Assembly (NCBI GenBank): GCA_036488085.1
Contig: DASXHZ010000004.1
Span: 38,495 to 102,494, forward strand
DNA: 64,000 bases
Origin: DASXHZ01 sp036488085
GTDB taxonomy: Bacteria; Acidobacteriota; Thermoanaerobaculia; Gp7-AA8
Reading direction: 5' to 3'
In this document: one piece after another, positions 34,388 through 44,058 of the stretch
Layout of the letters: each line of letters opens with the position of its first letter
Numbering within the stretch: position 1 is the stretch's first letter
Position numbers and translations under genes: made by a program
Notes under the pieces: generated by a model
The model's input: the letters and a program-made list of their open reading frames with translations, nothing else
The model's database searches: none
Told to the model about the DNA's origin: nothing

Positions 34388-37300
34388 CTAATGCCGCACC
34401 GCGCGGCGGCGCGGCGGTGAGGTTGGCGAGTTAATGAACACCGGCGTCACCAGGCTCACGCTCGGGGACGCTGACCCGGCGGTGGGCGTCAGCGCGATCG
34501 CTTGCGTGGCGCCGGTGACGTTGTCGATGCTGATGGCGGTGGCGGAAACACGCGCGCTTCCGCTCTGCGCGGTCACGACGCACTGAACGTTCGTCCGGTC
34601 CTTGCGGCGGTCGGGCGAGTCGAGGCCGAGGGCGCTGAAGACCGTGTCGAGTTGAATCTGTGTCAGCGCGGAGATCGAGAAGTTCTTCTCCGCGATCGGG
34701 ACGCTGCGGTTCGCCGCCTCGTACAGCCGGACGTTGACGACGCCGCTGGAGCCGGCGACCTCGTTCAACAGCAGCATCCATCGGGTACCGCGCGCCGGAT
34801 CGATTGACTGTTCCAGTCCGTCGACGAACAACGGACGCTGCGCCACGCTGGCACTGGTCAACGCCTCGGACAGCGTGTTCGGAAGCGGAATCGCGGCGGG
34901 AGGAAGGGCGATCGGTCCCGGTCCGAGGGGCTGTGCGAGCGCGTAGACGCGCGAGTTCGTCGGCGCCTCCACCACGAGGCTCCCGGCAGCGGTGAGCGGT
35001 TGCCCGAACAGGTCGCCGAGGACGTCGTTGACCACGCGTGTCGCGCCGGCGGAGACGGTAAACGTCTGGCGGATGCTGTTCAGCCCCGCGCGATAGAACG
35101 TGCTGATGAACGTCGCCGCTCCTCCGGCCGGCGCCGCGAAGCCGACGAGCGTTCGATAGGCGGGTGACGAGCCGCTGCTCGTCGGTGTGCCGATGAGCGG
35201 CACCACGCTCGTGAGGGTGACACTCGGCGTGTCCGCGGGGTGCGCATCCATCAGGCGTGCGAGAGCGCTGGACGCCGTTGTGTCGACGACGGGCCGGCTC
35301 GCGATCGCCGTGCCGCCGTCGAAACCGACGGATTGCAGGATCGCGGTCCCGCTGACGACGCCGCCTCCAGTGTCTACGCTGATCTCGAGCGTCGCCTGAT
35401 CGATGTTGCCGGCGTTCGCCGACGCCACGACGTCGTCTAAACGGACGTAGCCGTAACGCGGAACGTCGGCCGTCACCGGCGCGCCGAGGAGGTTGCCGGA
35501 GGCGTCACGCAACTGCACGCGAATGGCGGCGTGATCGTTGCCGCTCGTCTCGGCAAGAACGAGCGCGGTCGTGAGCGTTGCGGATTTCGTGATGCCGGGG
35601 ATCACCTGCGTCTCCCCCGTACGCGCGCCGCTGCCGCGGTTCACGACCGGCAGAGCAATCGCGCCGAGGGCGGCGGAGACGTTGATGAGACCGACGCGCT
35701 CGGCCGGCAGGCGCACCTCGACCTGGCCGCTTGCAGGGCGCGAGAGTTTGAACACCTGGACGGCAGGGTCGGTGAACGTGACGACGTCGTTCGCCGGGAC
35801 GGAAACGTTGACGCGGCGGATCCCCTGCGGATCGAAACCGTCGGTACCGGATGGAGTGAAGATGAGCTGCGCCTGCACGGCATCGCTGCCGACGTTGCTG
35901 AGGCGGAGCCGCGTCGCGACGACGCCGTTTGTCCCCTGCCGGCTCTCGACGTCCGTCACGATGAACGAGCGCACTCCGGGATCGAGGCGTGCGGGACGGC
36001 CGTTGGCAACGGCGATGTCGTCGTTGTCCTGAACGAGCAGCCGTGCGGCGGTACCGTCTTTCGTGCGCACGGTGAGGTACGTGTACCGCGGGAGGGCCGA
36101 GCCGTTCGGCGCGCGGCCGCGGCGCGTGAAGAGGCTCACGGGCCGCGTCGCGTTCGGCGGAATGGTCGTCGCGTTCCAGGTCGCGTCGGTCGCCAGCCAC
36201 AGCTCGGGACCGATCTCGAACGCCACGTCCATCGGCGAGGAGCCGTTGTTGCGGACGCCGATCTGCAGCGGCGGGCGGTTCGTGTCATCGCCACCGAACG
36301 CCGGGAAGGCGGCGTAGTCGGCCGGCGCGCCGTCGACGATGAACTGCGGCGCGGTAGCCGGCTCGCCGCCGATCTTCAGGTTGACGAACGCGTACGGCGT
36401 CACCGGAAGCGCCGTTCCGATCGCGGCAACGAAGACCACGCCCTGGTAGGAAGCGGGAACGATGTTCGACGGTCCGGAGTAGCGGATCGTGAATGGATGC
36501 GGCGTGTGCGGCTCGAGCGTGAAGAACGCCGCGTCCTGGCCCGACGGATCGACGACGCTGAAGAACGGCGGCGAGTTGTTGATCTCCTGACGTCCGACGA
36601 TCACCTGCACCGCGGCCGAGCCGATGTTCTCGAGCGTGAACGAGCCCGAAGAATCCTCGAGTCGCTCTCCGAGCGCGACGATCTTCGCCGCCGGCTGCAC
36701 GGTGAAGACGATGTTCGGCGGCGACGCGACGATCGTGACCATCGCCGCGTCGGAGACCGGTCCGATCTTCGACGGATCGCAGCCGGAGACCGCCCGCACG
36801 CGGTGATAGACGACGCCCGGCGTTCCGGCGATCAATGACGCCGCGCTCGTGCTGATCACCTGGCTGTCGATGATCGACTGGAAGTCGGCTCTCGACGACC
36901 GTTCGAGCAAGTAGGCACCGGCGGCATCGAGTCCCGCGGCCGGCGACCAGACGATCGAATACGTCGAGCCAGAGATGACCGACTGCGGCGCGAACGTGAT
37001 TGACGTCGCACCGGGCGCAGTACAGCTCCGCGTGGTGAACGTCGCGATCGGCGACGAGACGGTTCCGGTGCCGCAAGGTGTGTGCGCGACGACGCGCCAG
37101 CGATAGGCCGTACCCGCGTCGAGGCCGGTGACGAACTGGTGGGACGAGACGAGGTTCGCAGCGTAGAGCGGCGGATCGGTCGCAGCCCCGTTTGCAGCGC
37201 CGAGATAGAGATCGTAGCTGTCGGTCGACCCGTTGGTCGCCCAGACCATATCGAGCGACTGTGCGACGTCCGTCGCAGCCGCGGCCGGAAATACGAGCGA

Positions 37301-40057
37301 GACGTTGAATTGCGCCGGGCAGTTGTTCGCGGCGCTCACCGTGAACGTACGCAGCGGCGTGGAGCTGCTCTGGCCCGCATTGCAGCCGGCGTGCGCCACG
37401 ATGAACCAGCTATACGTCCCCGCCACGACGTCGGCGCGGAAGGAGGTCGTAGTGACTCCGGCGGCGAGGCGCGCCGGCGGGTTGAACGACGAAAGGAAGA
37501 CGTCGTAGCTCGACGCGCCCTCCGAGGCGTTCCACGTCAGGAGGACGGACGTCGTGGTGATCGTCGCGCCGGTGGCCGGCGAGACGGCGTCGAATGCGGC
37601 GGCGGCGCAGTTCTCCAGCGTCGTGAACGAGGCCACCGTCGAGGCGGACGACGACTGCGACGGGCAGAACGGATCGCCCTTCGCGACGACGCGCCAGTAG
37701 TACGTCGTGTCTTGCGCGAGGTTCGACGGCGTGAACGTGGTGTTGTCGAGATTCGACGCCACGAGCTTCTGCGGATCGGGCGCCGTATCGAGATAGACGT
37801 CGTAGCGCAGCGCTCCCGGCGTCGCCGTCCACGACAGCGCGGGCGAGGTCGGGGTGCCCTCGAAGTCGTCCGCCGGCGCAGTGAGTCGCGGCGCTGTCAC
37901 AGACACGCAGCCGTAGACGACGCGCACGCGATGATTGACGGTATCGGCGATGTAGAGGCTCCCGTTGGCGTCGAGCGCCAAGCCCGAGGTGTCGTATTGG
38001 AAGTTGAGCCGCGCCTCGGTCGCCTTGCCGTTGTCGCCGGAGAAGCCGGGATCGCTCTCGACGGAAGCGCCGGCGACCGTTGTGATGATGCCGGTATGGC
38101 CGTCGATCTTCCGGATGCGATCGCCGTAATTGTCGTCGGCGACGTAGAGATCGCCGTTCCTCCGGTCCGCGACGAGCGCGCGCGGCTGCAGGAGCGCGGA
38201 GGTCGCCGGCAGTCCGTCGCCACTTCCGTCCGGCGGATTGCCTCGGCCGGCGTACGTCGTGATGACGTTCGTGGTCCGGTCGATGCGGCGGATTGCGGAG
38301 TTGCCATCGTCGGAGATGAAGATGTTGCCGTTCGCGTCGACGGCAAGGTGTGACGGCGAGCTCAGTTGCGCCTTCGATGCATCGGCGCCGTCGCCCGAGA
38401 AGCCTGCCGTCTCGCCGCCGGCGATGGTCTGGATCGTCTTCGTCTGCGCGTCGACTTTGCGGACGCGGTGGCGCTGAGGATGGCCTTCGCTCGGAAAGCT
38501 GTCAGTGTCGGCGATGTAGAGGTTCCCGGCCGCATCGAGCGCGACGCCCGACGGGCTTATCTCGGCGCTCGTCGCCGCTCCACCGTCGCCGACGTGGTCG
38601 GTGGGCGCGCCGCCTCCCGCATAGACCACGACCTTCCCATGCGAATCGACTCGCCAGACCTTCCCGGAGCTGTGGCTGACGATGTAGAGATTCCCGCCGG
38701 CGTCGAACGCGAGGTCGCGAACATCGCCGACGACGAGATCGCCGGCATCGGCTGCATCGCTGTCGCTGTAGTACGTGTTCAGCTTTCCCGCGAATGTGGA
38801 GATCTTCCCGGTCGCCGCGTCGACCCGCCGCACGAGCGAGTGGTACGCGTCGGCGATGAAGAGATTGCCGCTGCCGTCGAGCGCGACGCCGCGCGGCCCG
38901 CTGAGGAGCGCGCTCGTCGCGACGAGGCCGTCGCCGATGTAGTCGCCGCCGCCTGCCACTGTCGTGACGATCGTCGTCGCCGCATCGATGCGCCGCACCG
39001 ACTCGTTCGAGCCGTCGGCAACGAAAAGATCACCCTTCGGATCGAACGCGATCGCGAACGGCGCGTACATCCCGGTCTGCAGCGCCGGCATGCCGTCGTC
39101 GTCGTGATAGTCGCCGTTCCCCGCAAACGTCGTGATGACCTTCGACGCCGGGTCGTAGCGGCGGATGCGGCTGTGGTACGTGTCGGAGACGAAGAGCGCG
39201 CCACTCGCGTCGAACGCGAGCGCGACCGGGAAGAAGAGCGCTGCCGACGTCCCCGGCCCGTTGTCGCCGATCTGATCGGAGGGTGTGCCGCCGCCGACGA
39301 CGGTCTCGATGTTTCCGGTTGAGACGTTCACGCGGCGGATACGATCGTTGCCGCTGTCGGCGATGTAGACGTTGCCGCTGCCATCGACCGCCACGGCGGC
39401 CGGAACCGACAACTGTGCCGCATTCGCCGCGGCGCCGTCGCCCGTGGACCCTTCCGGGCCGGTACCGGCGACGGTAGTGATCGTTCCGTCGGAAGCGATC
39501 TTTCTCACTCGATTCTCGTTGTAGCCGTCCTGGGTGACATAGAGATTGCCGTGCGACCACGCCAGTCCGTGCGGCTGGTAGACCCAGGCCTGAGTAGCTG
39601 GGCCGCCGTCGCCGAGGCTTCCGGGATAGTCGGCGACTCCGGCAATGGTCGAGATGACGCCGGTCGTTGCGTCGACTCTTCGGATGCGGTTGTTGTCGTG
39701 ATCGGCGATGAAGAGGTTCCCGTGATCGTCGAACGCGATTCCGAACGGCCTCTTGAGCGCGGCGCGCGTCGCCGCTCCGCCGTCGCCGGAGAAGCTTCCG
39801 CCGCCGTTCCCGGCGACCACGGTCAATGTTCCGCTTTGCACCTCGAGACGGTGAACGAAGTTGCCGGAGGTCTCGGAGAAGTAGACATTCCCCTGGGGGT
39901 CGGTGGCCATGCCGCCGATGTCGTGGAGCGACAGCGTCGTCGCAGCGCGTCCGTTCGTCGTCCCGCCGCCCGCAATGGTGAAAATCGATTGGGCGTGCAA
40001 CGAAACGGCAACCGTTGCCGCGGCGAGCGCGGCCACGACGGCAAGAACGTGACGCAT
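34388..40057 (-). CDS. giant secreted NHL-repeat protein with fibronectin-like modules
   Basis: 1889 residues with a signal peptide (VAALAAATVAVSLHAQ). Residues about 25-715 contain some 12 NHL propeller repeats (pattern GNLFIADHDNNRIRRVD, then TTVAGxGxxGxxGDGxxA). From about 720 to 1130 come fibronectin-III-like modules with SYDVFLSS or RYDVYLDT. After that there are beta-sandwich regions and a C-terminal part with VIPGITKSATLTTALVLAET, related to the duplicated end domain of the 16455 protein. It ends in PPRRRAVRH, nearly identical to the end of the protein at 45690-47455. It is probably a surface or extracellular protein. Confidence 0.85.
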   Translation of the reverse strand: MRHVLAVVAALAAATVAVSLHAQSIFTIAGGGTTNGRAATTLSLHDIGGMATDPQGNVYFSETSGNFVHRLEVQSGTLTVVAGNGGGSFSGDGGAATRAALKRPFGIAFDDHGNLFIADHDNNRIRRVDATTGVISTIAGVADYPGSLGDGGPATQAWVYQPHGLAWSHGNLYVTQDGYNENRVRKIASDGTITTVAGTGPEGSTGDGAAANAAQLSVPAAVAVDGSGNVYIADSGNDRIRRVNVSTGNIETVVGGGTPSDQIGDNGPGTSAALFFPVALAFDASGALFVSDTYHSRIRRYDPASKVITTFAGNGDYHDDDGMPALQTGMYAPFAIAFDPKGDLFVADGSNESVRRIDAATTIVTTVAGGGDYIGDGLVATSALLSGPRGVALDGSGNLFIADAYHSLVRRVDAATGKISTFAGKLNTYYSDSDAADAGDLVVGDVRDLAFDAGGNLYIVSHSSGKVWRVDSHGKVVVYAGGGAPTDHVGDGGAATSAEISPSGVALDAAGNLYIADTDSFPSEGHPQRHRVRKVDAQTKTIQTIAGGETAGFSGDGADASKAQLSSPSHLAVDANGNIFISDDGNSAIRRIDRTTNVITTYAGRGNPPDGSGDGLPATSALLQPRALVADRRNGDLYVADDNYGDRIRKIDGHTGIITTVAGASVESDPGFSGDNGKATEARLNFQYDTSGLALDANGSLYIADTVNHRVRVVYGCVSVTAPRLTAPADDFEGTPTSPALSWTATPGALRYDVYLDTAPDPQKLVASNLDNTTFTPSNLAQDTTYYWRVVAKGDPFCPSQSSSASTVASFTTLENCAAAAFDAVSPATGATITTTSVLLTWNASEGASSYDVFLSSFNPPARLAAGVTTTSFRADVVAGTYSWFIVAHAGCNAGQSSSTPLRTFTVSAANNCPAQFNVSLVFPAAAATDVAQSLDMVWATNGSTDSYDLYLGAANGAATDPPLYAANLVSSHQFVTGLDAGTAYRWRVVAHTPCGTGTVSSPIATFTTRSCTAPGATSITFAPQSVISGSTYSIVWSPAAGLDAAGAYLLERSSRADFQSIIDSQVISTSAASLIAGTPGVVYHRVRAVSGCDPSKIGPVSDAAMVTIVASPPNIVFTVQPAAKIVALGERLEDSSGSFTLENIGSAAVQVIVGRQEINNSPPFFSVVDPSGQDAAFFTLEPHTPHPFTIRYSGPSNIVPASYQGVVFVAAIGTALPVTPYAFVNLKIGGEPATAPQFIVDGAPADYAAFPAFGGDDTNRPPLQIGVRNNGSSPMDVAFEIGPELWLATDATWNATTIPPNATRPVSLFTRRGRAPNGSALPRYTYLTVRTKDGTAARLLVQDNDDIAVANGRPARLDPGVRSFIVTDVESRQGTNGVVATRLRLSNVGSDAVQAQLIFTPSGTDGFDPQGIRRVNVSVPANDVVTFTDPAVQVFKLSRPASGQVEVRLPAERVGLINVSAALGAIALPVVNRGSGARTGETQVIPGITKSATLTTALVLAETSGNDHAAIRVQLRDASGNLLGAPVTADVPRYGYVRLDDVVASANAGNIDQATLEISVDTGGGVVSGTAILQSVGFDGGTAIASRPVVDTTASSALARLMDAHPADTPSVTLTSVVPLIGTPTSSGSSPAYRTLVGFAAPAGGAATFISTFYRAGLNSIRQTFTVSAGATRVVNDVLGDLFGQPLTAAGSLVVEAPTNSRVYALAQPLGPGPIALPPAAIPLPNTLSEALTSASVAQRPLFVDGLEQSIDPARGTRWMLLLNEVAGSSGVVNVRLYEAANRSVPIAEKNFSISALTQIQLDTVFSALGLDSPDRRKDRTNVQCVVTAQSGSARVSATAISIDNVTGATQAIALTPTAGSASPSVSLVTPVFINSPTSPPRRRAVRH

Positions 40058-40098
40058 GTCGCGATTGTATGCGAGCGGATCGGATAGGCTTCGCCGTC

Positions 40099-40527
40099 AT
40101 GAAGCGTGCCCTCCCCTTCATCGTCGCCCTCGCGTTCATGTTGGCGTGCGGGAAGTTGAAGGAGCCGACCTCGCCCACCGGCGGCGGTGGCGATCCGATC
40201 GACCCTACCGCCACGTTCACCCGCGTGCAGAACGAAGTTTTCACTCCGACTTGCACGAAGCTCGGCTGCCATGACCTGATCGGACGGCAGTCGGATCAGG
40301 TGCTGACGGCTTCACAGAGTTACAACCAGATCGTGAACCATCCGAGCGTTGAGATGCCGTCTCTCAGCCGTGTCACCCCACTCGATCCGGCGGGCTCGTA
40401 TCTCTACCGGAAGATCACGGGGGCCGGAATCACGGGCGACCGGATGCCGCAAGGCGGCCCATTCCTGTCCGACGCGCAGATCAAGCTCGTGAGGGACTGG
40501 ATCCGGCGAGGAGCACCGCATGACTGA
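40099..40527 (+). CDS. lipoprotein with a CX4CH haem-like motif
   Basis: 142 residues. The lipobox is in VALAFMLACGKL (Cys near 17), followed by a Pro/Gly linker. The motif CTKLGCH near residue 53 is the CX4CH variant found in some bacterial c-type cytochrome domains, and RMPQGGPFLSD supplies a possible axial Met. It is predicted to be attached to a membrane on the periplasmic or outer side and to carry one haem. It overlaps the beta-barrel gene by 8 bases, a pairing that suggests they act together in redox or export at the outer membrane. Confidence 0.75.
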   Translation: MKRALPFIVALAFMLACGKLKEPTSPTGGGGDPIDPTATFTRVQNEVFTPTCTKLGCHDLIGRQSDQVLTASQSYNQIVNHPSVEMPSLSRVTPLDPAGSYLYRKITGAGITGDRMPQGGPFLSDAQIKLVRDWIRRGAPHD

Positions 40528-41449
40528 AAAAGCTGAGGTTCAAGGTTCGAGGGCAGAGGTTCGATGCCAGAGATCTCGGACTCTCACCTCTCCCCTCTTC
40601 CTTCTTCCCTCTTCCCTCGTTCTCCTAGCCGTTCTCGCGCTTCCGATATCGGCGCAACAACCCTCCCCCTACACCCCCACCGACCCCATCCCCCTCGGCG
40701 ACGTTCTCCTCTCCCTCCCCACCTCGCACATCCCGACCAGCGGCGCGTGGGAGATCAAGTTCACGCATCGATTCAATCAGTCGATCGACCAGGGGAACGT
40801 GAGCGACCGGATTCACTCGCTCTTCGGCCTCGACAGCAACGCCGACGTCAGCATCGGAGCATCGTGGGCCGTCCGGCGCGACCTGGAGCTTTCAATTCTC
40901 CGCAGCAACGTTCTCGACGACATCGAGCTCGCGGCCAAGTACGTCGTCTTCCAGCAGGCGCCGGCCCTCCCCGGCTCGCTGGCGATCCGCATCGGCGGCG
41001 ACGTCCGGACCGAGAAGGACGTCACCGACCGCAGCTCCCTCTTCGTGCAGGCGATCCTTTCCCACCAGTTCGGCAAGCGGTTCGAGCTATTCGCGATCCC
41101 GAGCTACGCAACGAACGCGGGACGCGCAGTCAGCGGGACGACCTCGAATTCCCTCTTCAGCCACGCCGTGAATGTCCCCGTCGGAGGGGCATTCGTCATC
41201 AGAAATGGTCTCAGCGTCGTCGGGGAGCTGGTGCCGAAGAATCGCGACCTTCCGGATGGCGTCAAGGCGGACATCGGCTGGGCGTTCGGCCTGAAGGAAG
41301 CCATCGGCGGCCACTATTTCGAGGTGCTGCTGACGAACAACAACGCCACTCACGTCGACCAGTACCTGACCTCCACATATCAGGGTTCACCGTTGAGCCG
41401 AGGGGACTTACACCTCGGGTTCAACATCGAGCGCCGCTTCGGAAAGTGA
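40520..41449 (+). CDS. outer-membrane beta-barrel protein (DUF5777-like)
   Basis: 309 residues. An unusual charged N-terminal stretch precedes the signal peptide (LFLLPSSLVLLAVLALPISA), and a later ATG is not available. The mature part is a run of alternating amphipathic strands (WEIKFTHRFNQS, DVSIGASWAVRRDLELSI, SLFVQAILSHQFGKRFELFA) ending in the aromatic-poor NIERRFGK. It looks like a DUF5777-type barrel. It is coupled to the haem lipoprotein, so the two may form an outer-membrane redox pair. Confidence 0.7.
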   Translation: MTEKAEVQGSRAEVRCQRSRTLTSPLFLLPSSLVLLAVLALPISAQQPSPYTPTDPIPLGDVLLSLPTSHIPTSGAWEIKFTHRFNQSIDQGNVSDRIHSLFGLDSNADVSIGASWAVRRDLELSILRSNVLDDIELAAKYVVFQQAPALPGSLAIRIGGDVRTEKDVTDRSSLFVQAILSHQFGKRFELFAIPSYATNAGRAVSGTTSNSLFSHAVNVPVGGAFVIRNGLSVVGELVPKNRDLPDGVKADIGWAFGLKEAIGGHYFEVLLTNNNATHVDQYLTSTYQGSPLSRGDLHLGFNIERRFGK

Positions 41450-41480
41450 CTGGCGGCCCGTTTGCAGTTCCAGAGGTGCA

Positions 41481-42506
41481 ATGCGGTGCCCGGAATGTCA
41501 CACCCACAACGAAGATAACGCCCACGCATGTGCGACTTGCGGCTTGATCTTCCTCGCCAAGCCGGAGCCCGAAGCTCAGGAGCGAAGCCGGCGCGCGGAA
41601 GACCTTGCGCGTAACCGCCGCCGTTCGAGCGATCGCAGCCTCATCCTTTGTAAGTACTGCGGCGGCGAGATCTTCAGCGACGTCGCGCGTTGCCGCCACT
41701 GCTCCGAGATCATCAACGACGACTACTACCGCGAGCGTGCCCAGAAGGTACGCGCGCGCGTCAATTACGCGAGCTGGGTCGCGTACATCTTCGGACTCGG
41801 CGCGCTACTGGTCTTCCGCCCGGTCGGCCTCGTCTCGATCGCAGCTGGTCTGCTGCTCTCGATCGCCTACTACGCCATTCCGGTCGAGCCGCCGCGCGGC
41901 GCGCGCGAAAAGCGGAACTTCAAAGCGTTCCTGAAGAAACAGTTCAAGATGGAGCGCGTCCAGGTTCCGATCCCGGCGTTCAAGAACAAGAAGCTGGTCT
42001 TCGTCGGCACGCCGCTCATCGCGGCGATCGTCGGCTACTCGGCGAACGTCCTATTGCTGCAGGAGCCGATGAACGACGTCCTGAAACAGAACAGCGCCTT
42101 CCACGGAATGAACGTCTCGGCACACTACGAGTACTGGGTCGTTCCGGGCGTCGTCGAGTACGACCTGCAGTCGCTGACGCTCCGGCAGGCACCGATCGAC
42201 GTCCACACCGCGCTGCTGGAGTTCGCGACGAAGCTCAAGAACAAGCGCTATTCGCGCGTCGACCTCTCGTTCCGCGGCGTCCGGAAGTTCTCGATCGACG
42301 GCGCCTCGTTCCAGCGCCTCGGCGTCGAGTACGCGAAGCACAACTTCGACTTCGTCCTCTACAAGGCGCCGGAGCTCTTCCGCACCAACAGCGGGCAGAC
42401 GCTCAAGAACACGTCCGACCATGACGCGCTCGTCCAGTTCCATCGCCAGTGGTACGGCGACGACAGCATCACGCAGCCGCTGCAGAACGGCGCGTTGATC
42501 CGCTAG
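41481..42506 (+). CDS. double zinc-ribbon membrane protein of unknown function
   Basis: 341 residues. Two zinc ribbons at the N-terminus: MRCPECHTHN with ACATCG (residues 3-22), and CKYCGGE with CRHC (about 57-75). Two hydrophobic segments follow (ASWVAYIFGLGALLVF and VSIAAGLLLSIAYY), then a third (VFVGTPLIAAIVGYSANVLL). A soluble C-terminal domain of about 140 residues follows. The topology suggests cytoplasmic ribbons and a periplasmic sensor-like end. No family is recognised. The gene overlaps the convergent channel gene by 4 bases. Confidence 0.65.
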   Translation: MRCPECHTHNEDNAHACATCGLIFLAKPEPEAQERSRRAEDLARNRRRSSDRSLILCKYCGGEIFSDVARCRHCSEIINDDYYRERAQKVRARVNYASWVAYIFGLGALLVFRPVGLVSIAAGLLLSIAYYAIPVEPPRGAREKRNFKAFLKKQFKMERVQVPIPAFKNKKLVFVGTPLIAAIVGYSANVLLLQEPMNDVLKQNSAFHGMNVSAHYEYWVVPGVVEYDLQSLTLRQAPIDVHTALLEFATKLKNKRYSRVDLSFRGVRKFSIDGASFQRLGVEYAKHNFDFVLYKAPELFRTNSGQTLKNTSDHDALVQFHRQWYGDDSITQPLQNGALIR

Positions 42507-43432
42507 CCGGCGAACGCACGGCCGATGAGCACCGCATTCGCGACGACGAAGACGACGATCGATACGACCGCTGCTCGCTGATCGATTCGCCGCGCGCGCT
42601 CCGCTTCCGTTCGTCGCATCGCGAGCGCCAACACCGCCGAGACGAAGATGAAGAACGCCACCAGCAGGTGAATCTGGTCGACCAGCGTGAACGAATCGGT
42701 CCGGCCGATGACCGACTCGCTCGCGCGCATGTTCACAACGGTCGCGAAGAGGCAGCCGACCAGCATGCTGATCCGCGAGCTGAACACCGACGCGTCCATC
42801 AGGAATGACAACATCACGAGCGCGAACGCGATGTACGCGACCATGATGATCTTGAAAAAGATGCCGAAGCCGTTCCGGCGGACGTCGATGTACAGCAACG
42901 CCTCCGACCAGTGCGAGTTCGACGTTCGAGGGTCGGGATCGCCGAACCGGGTCGGATAGGTGATGATGCGCGTCCCGAGCCGCACCCCGGTGACGCGCCA
43001 CCCGGCGACGCGGATGTTCGGATCGAAATGCGAGCCGACGCCGTCGGACACGTAAGTCAGCGCATTGGCGTCCCAGATCGTCTCGGCGATCCGGATTGTG
43101 AGCGTGTGGTGGTCGAACGGAAACTCGCGCGTGTCCCAGTCCTTGTTCATCACCGCGGCGAACTCGCGGTAACCCCATCGGACGCCGTTCTGGTCTGCCT
43201 CCCCCGGGACGTCGGCGGTAACCGACTTCGTGTCCTGCAGCCGGAGGGTCTGGATCGGATGAAGCGGCGACTTGTCGCTGGAGAGCGTCCACACCCAAAG
43301 GTCGGTCGAAAAAGAAGCAGTCGCCGGATTCAGGTCGTTGAGGCGCATGACGTACGCGCCGATCTTTACGTGCTCAGCGGCATGCACATTGGCGGCGAGG
43401 AGGATCAACGTCGCAAGGATGCAGCGTCGCAC
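42503..43432 (-). CDS. pentameric ligand-gated ion channel homologue (Cys-loop-receptor-like)
   Basis: 309 residues. A signal peptide (ILATLILLAANVHA) leads into an extracellular beta-sandwich of about 20-185, with a W-x-P-like ligand region (PLHPIQTLRLQD) and the characteristic FPFDHHTLTI loop near 105. Like other prokaryotic members it lacks the loop Cys pair. Four membrane helices follow: about 190-212 (FFKIIMVAYIAFALVMLSFL), 219-238, 249-271 and 288-309. The family forms pentameric cation or anion channels gated by small molecules or protons. It is leftward, next to a HAD gene. Confidence 0.65.
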   Translation of the reverse strand: MRRCILATLILLAANVHAAEHVKIGAYVMRLNDLNPATASFSTDLWVWTLSSDKSPLHPIQTLRLQDTKSVTADVPGEADQNGVRWGYREFAAVMNKDWDTREFPFDHHTLTIRIAETIWDANALTYVSDGVGSHFDPNIRVAGWRVTGVRLGTRIITYPTRFGDPDPRTSNSHWSEALLYIDVRRNGFGIFFKIIMVAYIAFALVMLSFLMDASVFSSRISMLVGCLFATVVNMRASESVIGRTDSFTLVDQIHLLVAFFIFVSAVLALAMRRTEAERARRIDQRAAVVSIVVFVVANAVLIGRAFAG

Positions 43433-43436
43433 GGCG

Positions 43437-44054
43437 TCACTCCTCCAGCAGGCCGTCGCGTTCGAGCTCGCGCAAGAGTGTGCGGCTGTCTCGAAACTGG
43501 TAGGCCCTCATTCCGATGCCGCGAGCGGCGATGACGTTCTCCGCGAGATCGTCGACGAACACCGCGTGCTGCGGCAACGCTCCGACGACTTCGAGCGCGC
43601 GGCGGAAGATCTCCGGATCGGGCTTGGCGACGCGGAAGCGGTGCGAAAAGATGAACCGGTCGTCGCTCTGAAACAGCGTCGCGAAGACCCGCGGGATCAC
43701 CTCGGCGTGGATCTCGTTCGAGTTCGACACGAACGCGACGCGGTACTTCTCGCGCACGCGGTCGAGCACCTCTTCGATCCCGGCAATCGGGCCGTCGAAG
43801 AAGTCGCTCCAGATCGTGTGAAGGTCGCGGATCGAGCCGCGATAGCCGGCGTGCTCGGTGAGGAACTCGTAGAACTCCCAGAACGTGATCGCACCGCGCT
43901 CCATGTCGCGGTACCCGCCGGCGTCCTCGAGAAGGTCGACCAGCTCGTCGCGCGAGATCGCGGCGTCGCGGCAGATCCCCGCCAACACCCGCTCGTAGCC
44001 GAGCTTGATCACCGTGTTGCCGAGGTCGAATAGAAACCAGGTCTCCGAAGGCAT
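43437..44054 (-). CDS. HAD-superfamily hydrolase
   Basis: 205 residues from ATG 44054 (MPSETWFLFDLGNTVIKLG). Motif I is FDLGNT, with Asn in the place of the second Gly/Thr region but both catalytic positions Asp and near-Asp altered (D-L-G), which is common in the YihX/epoxide-hydrolase-N branch. Motif II is FVSNSNE, motif III Lys is in RVAKPDPEIF, and motif IV is FVDDLAENV. It is probably a cytoplasmic phosphatase. It sits 5 bases downstream of mccB and 4 bases before the channel gene, so the three may be co-transcribed. Confidence 0.8.
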   Translation of the reverse strand: MPSETWFLFDLGNTVIKLGYERVLAGICRDAAISRDELVDLLEDAGGYRDMERGAITFWEFYEFLTEHAGYRGSIRDLHTIWSDFFDGPIAGIEEVLDRVREKYRVAFVSNSNEIHAEVIPRVFATLFQSDDRFIFSHRFRVAKPDPEIFRRALEVVGALPQHAVFVDDLAENVIAARGIGMRAYQFRDSRTLLRELERDGLLEE

Positions 44055-44058
44055 GTCG

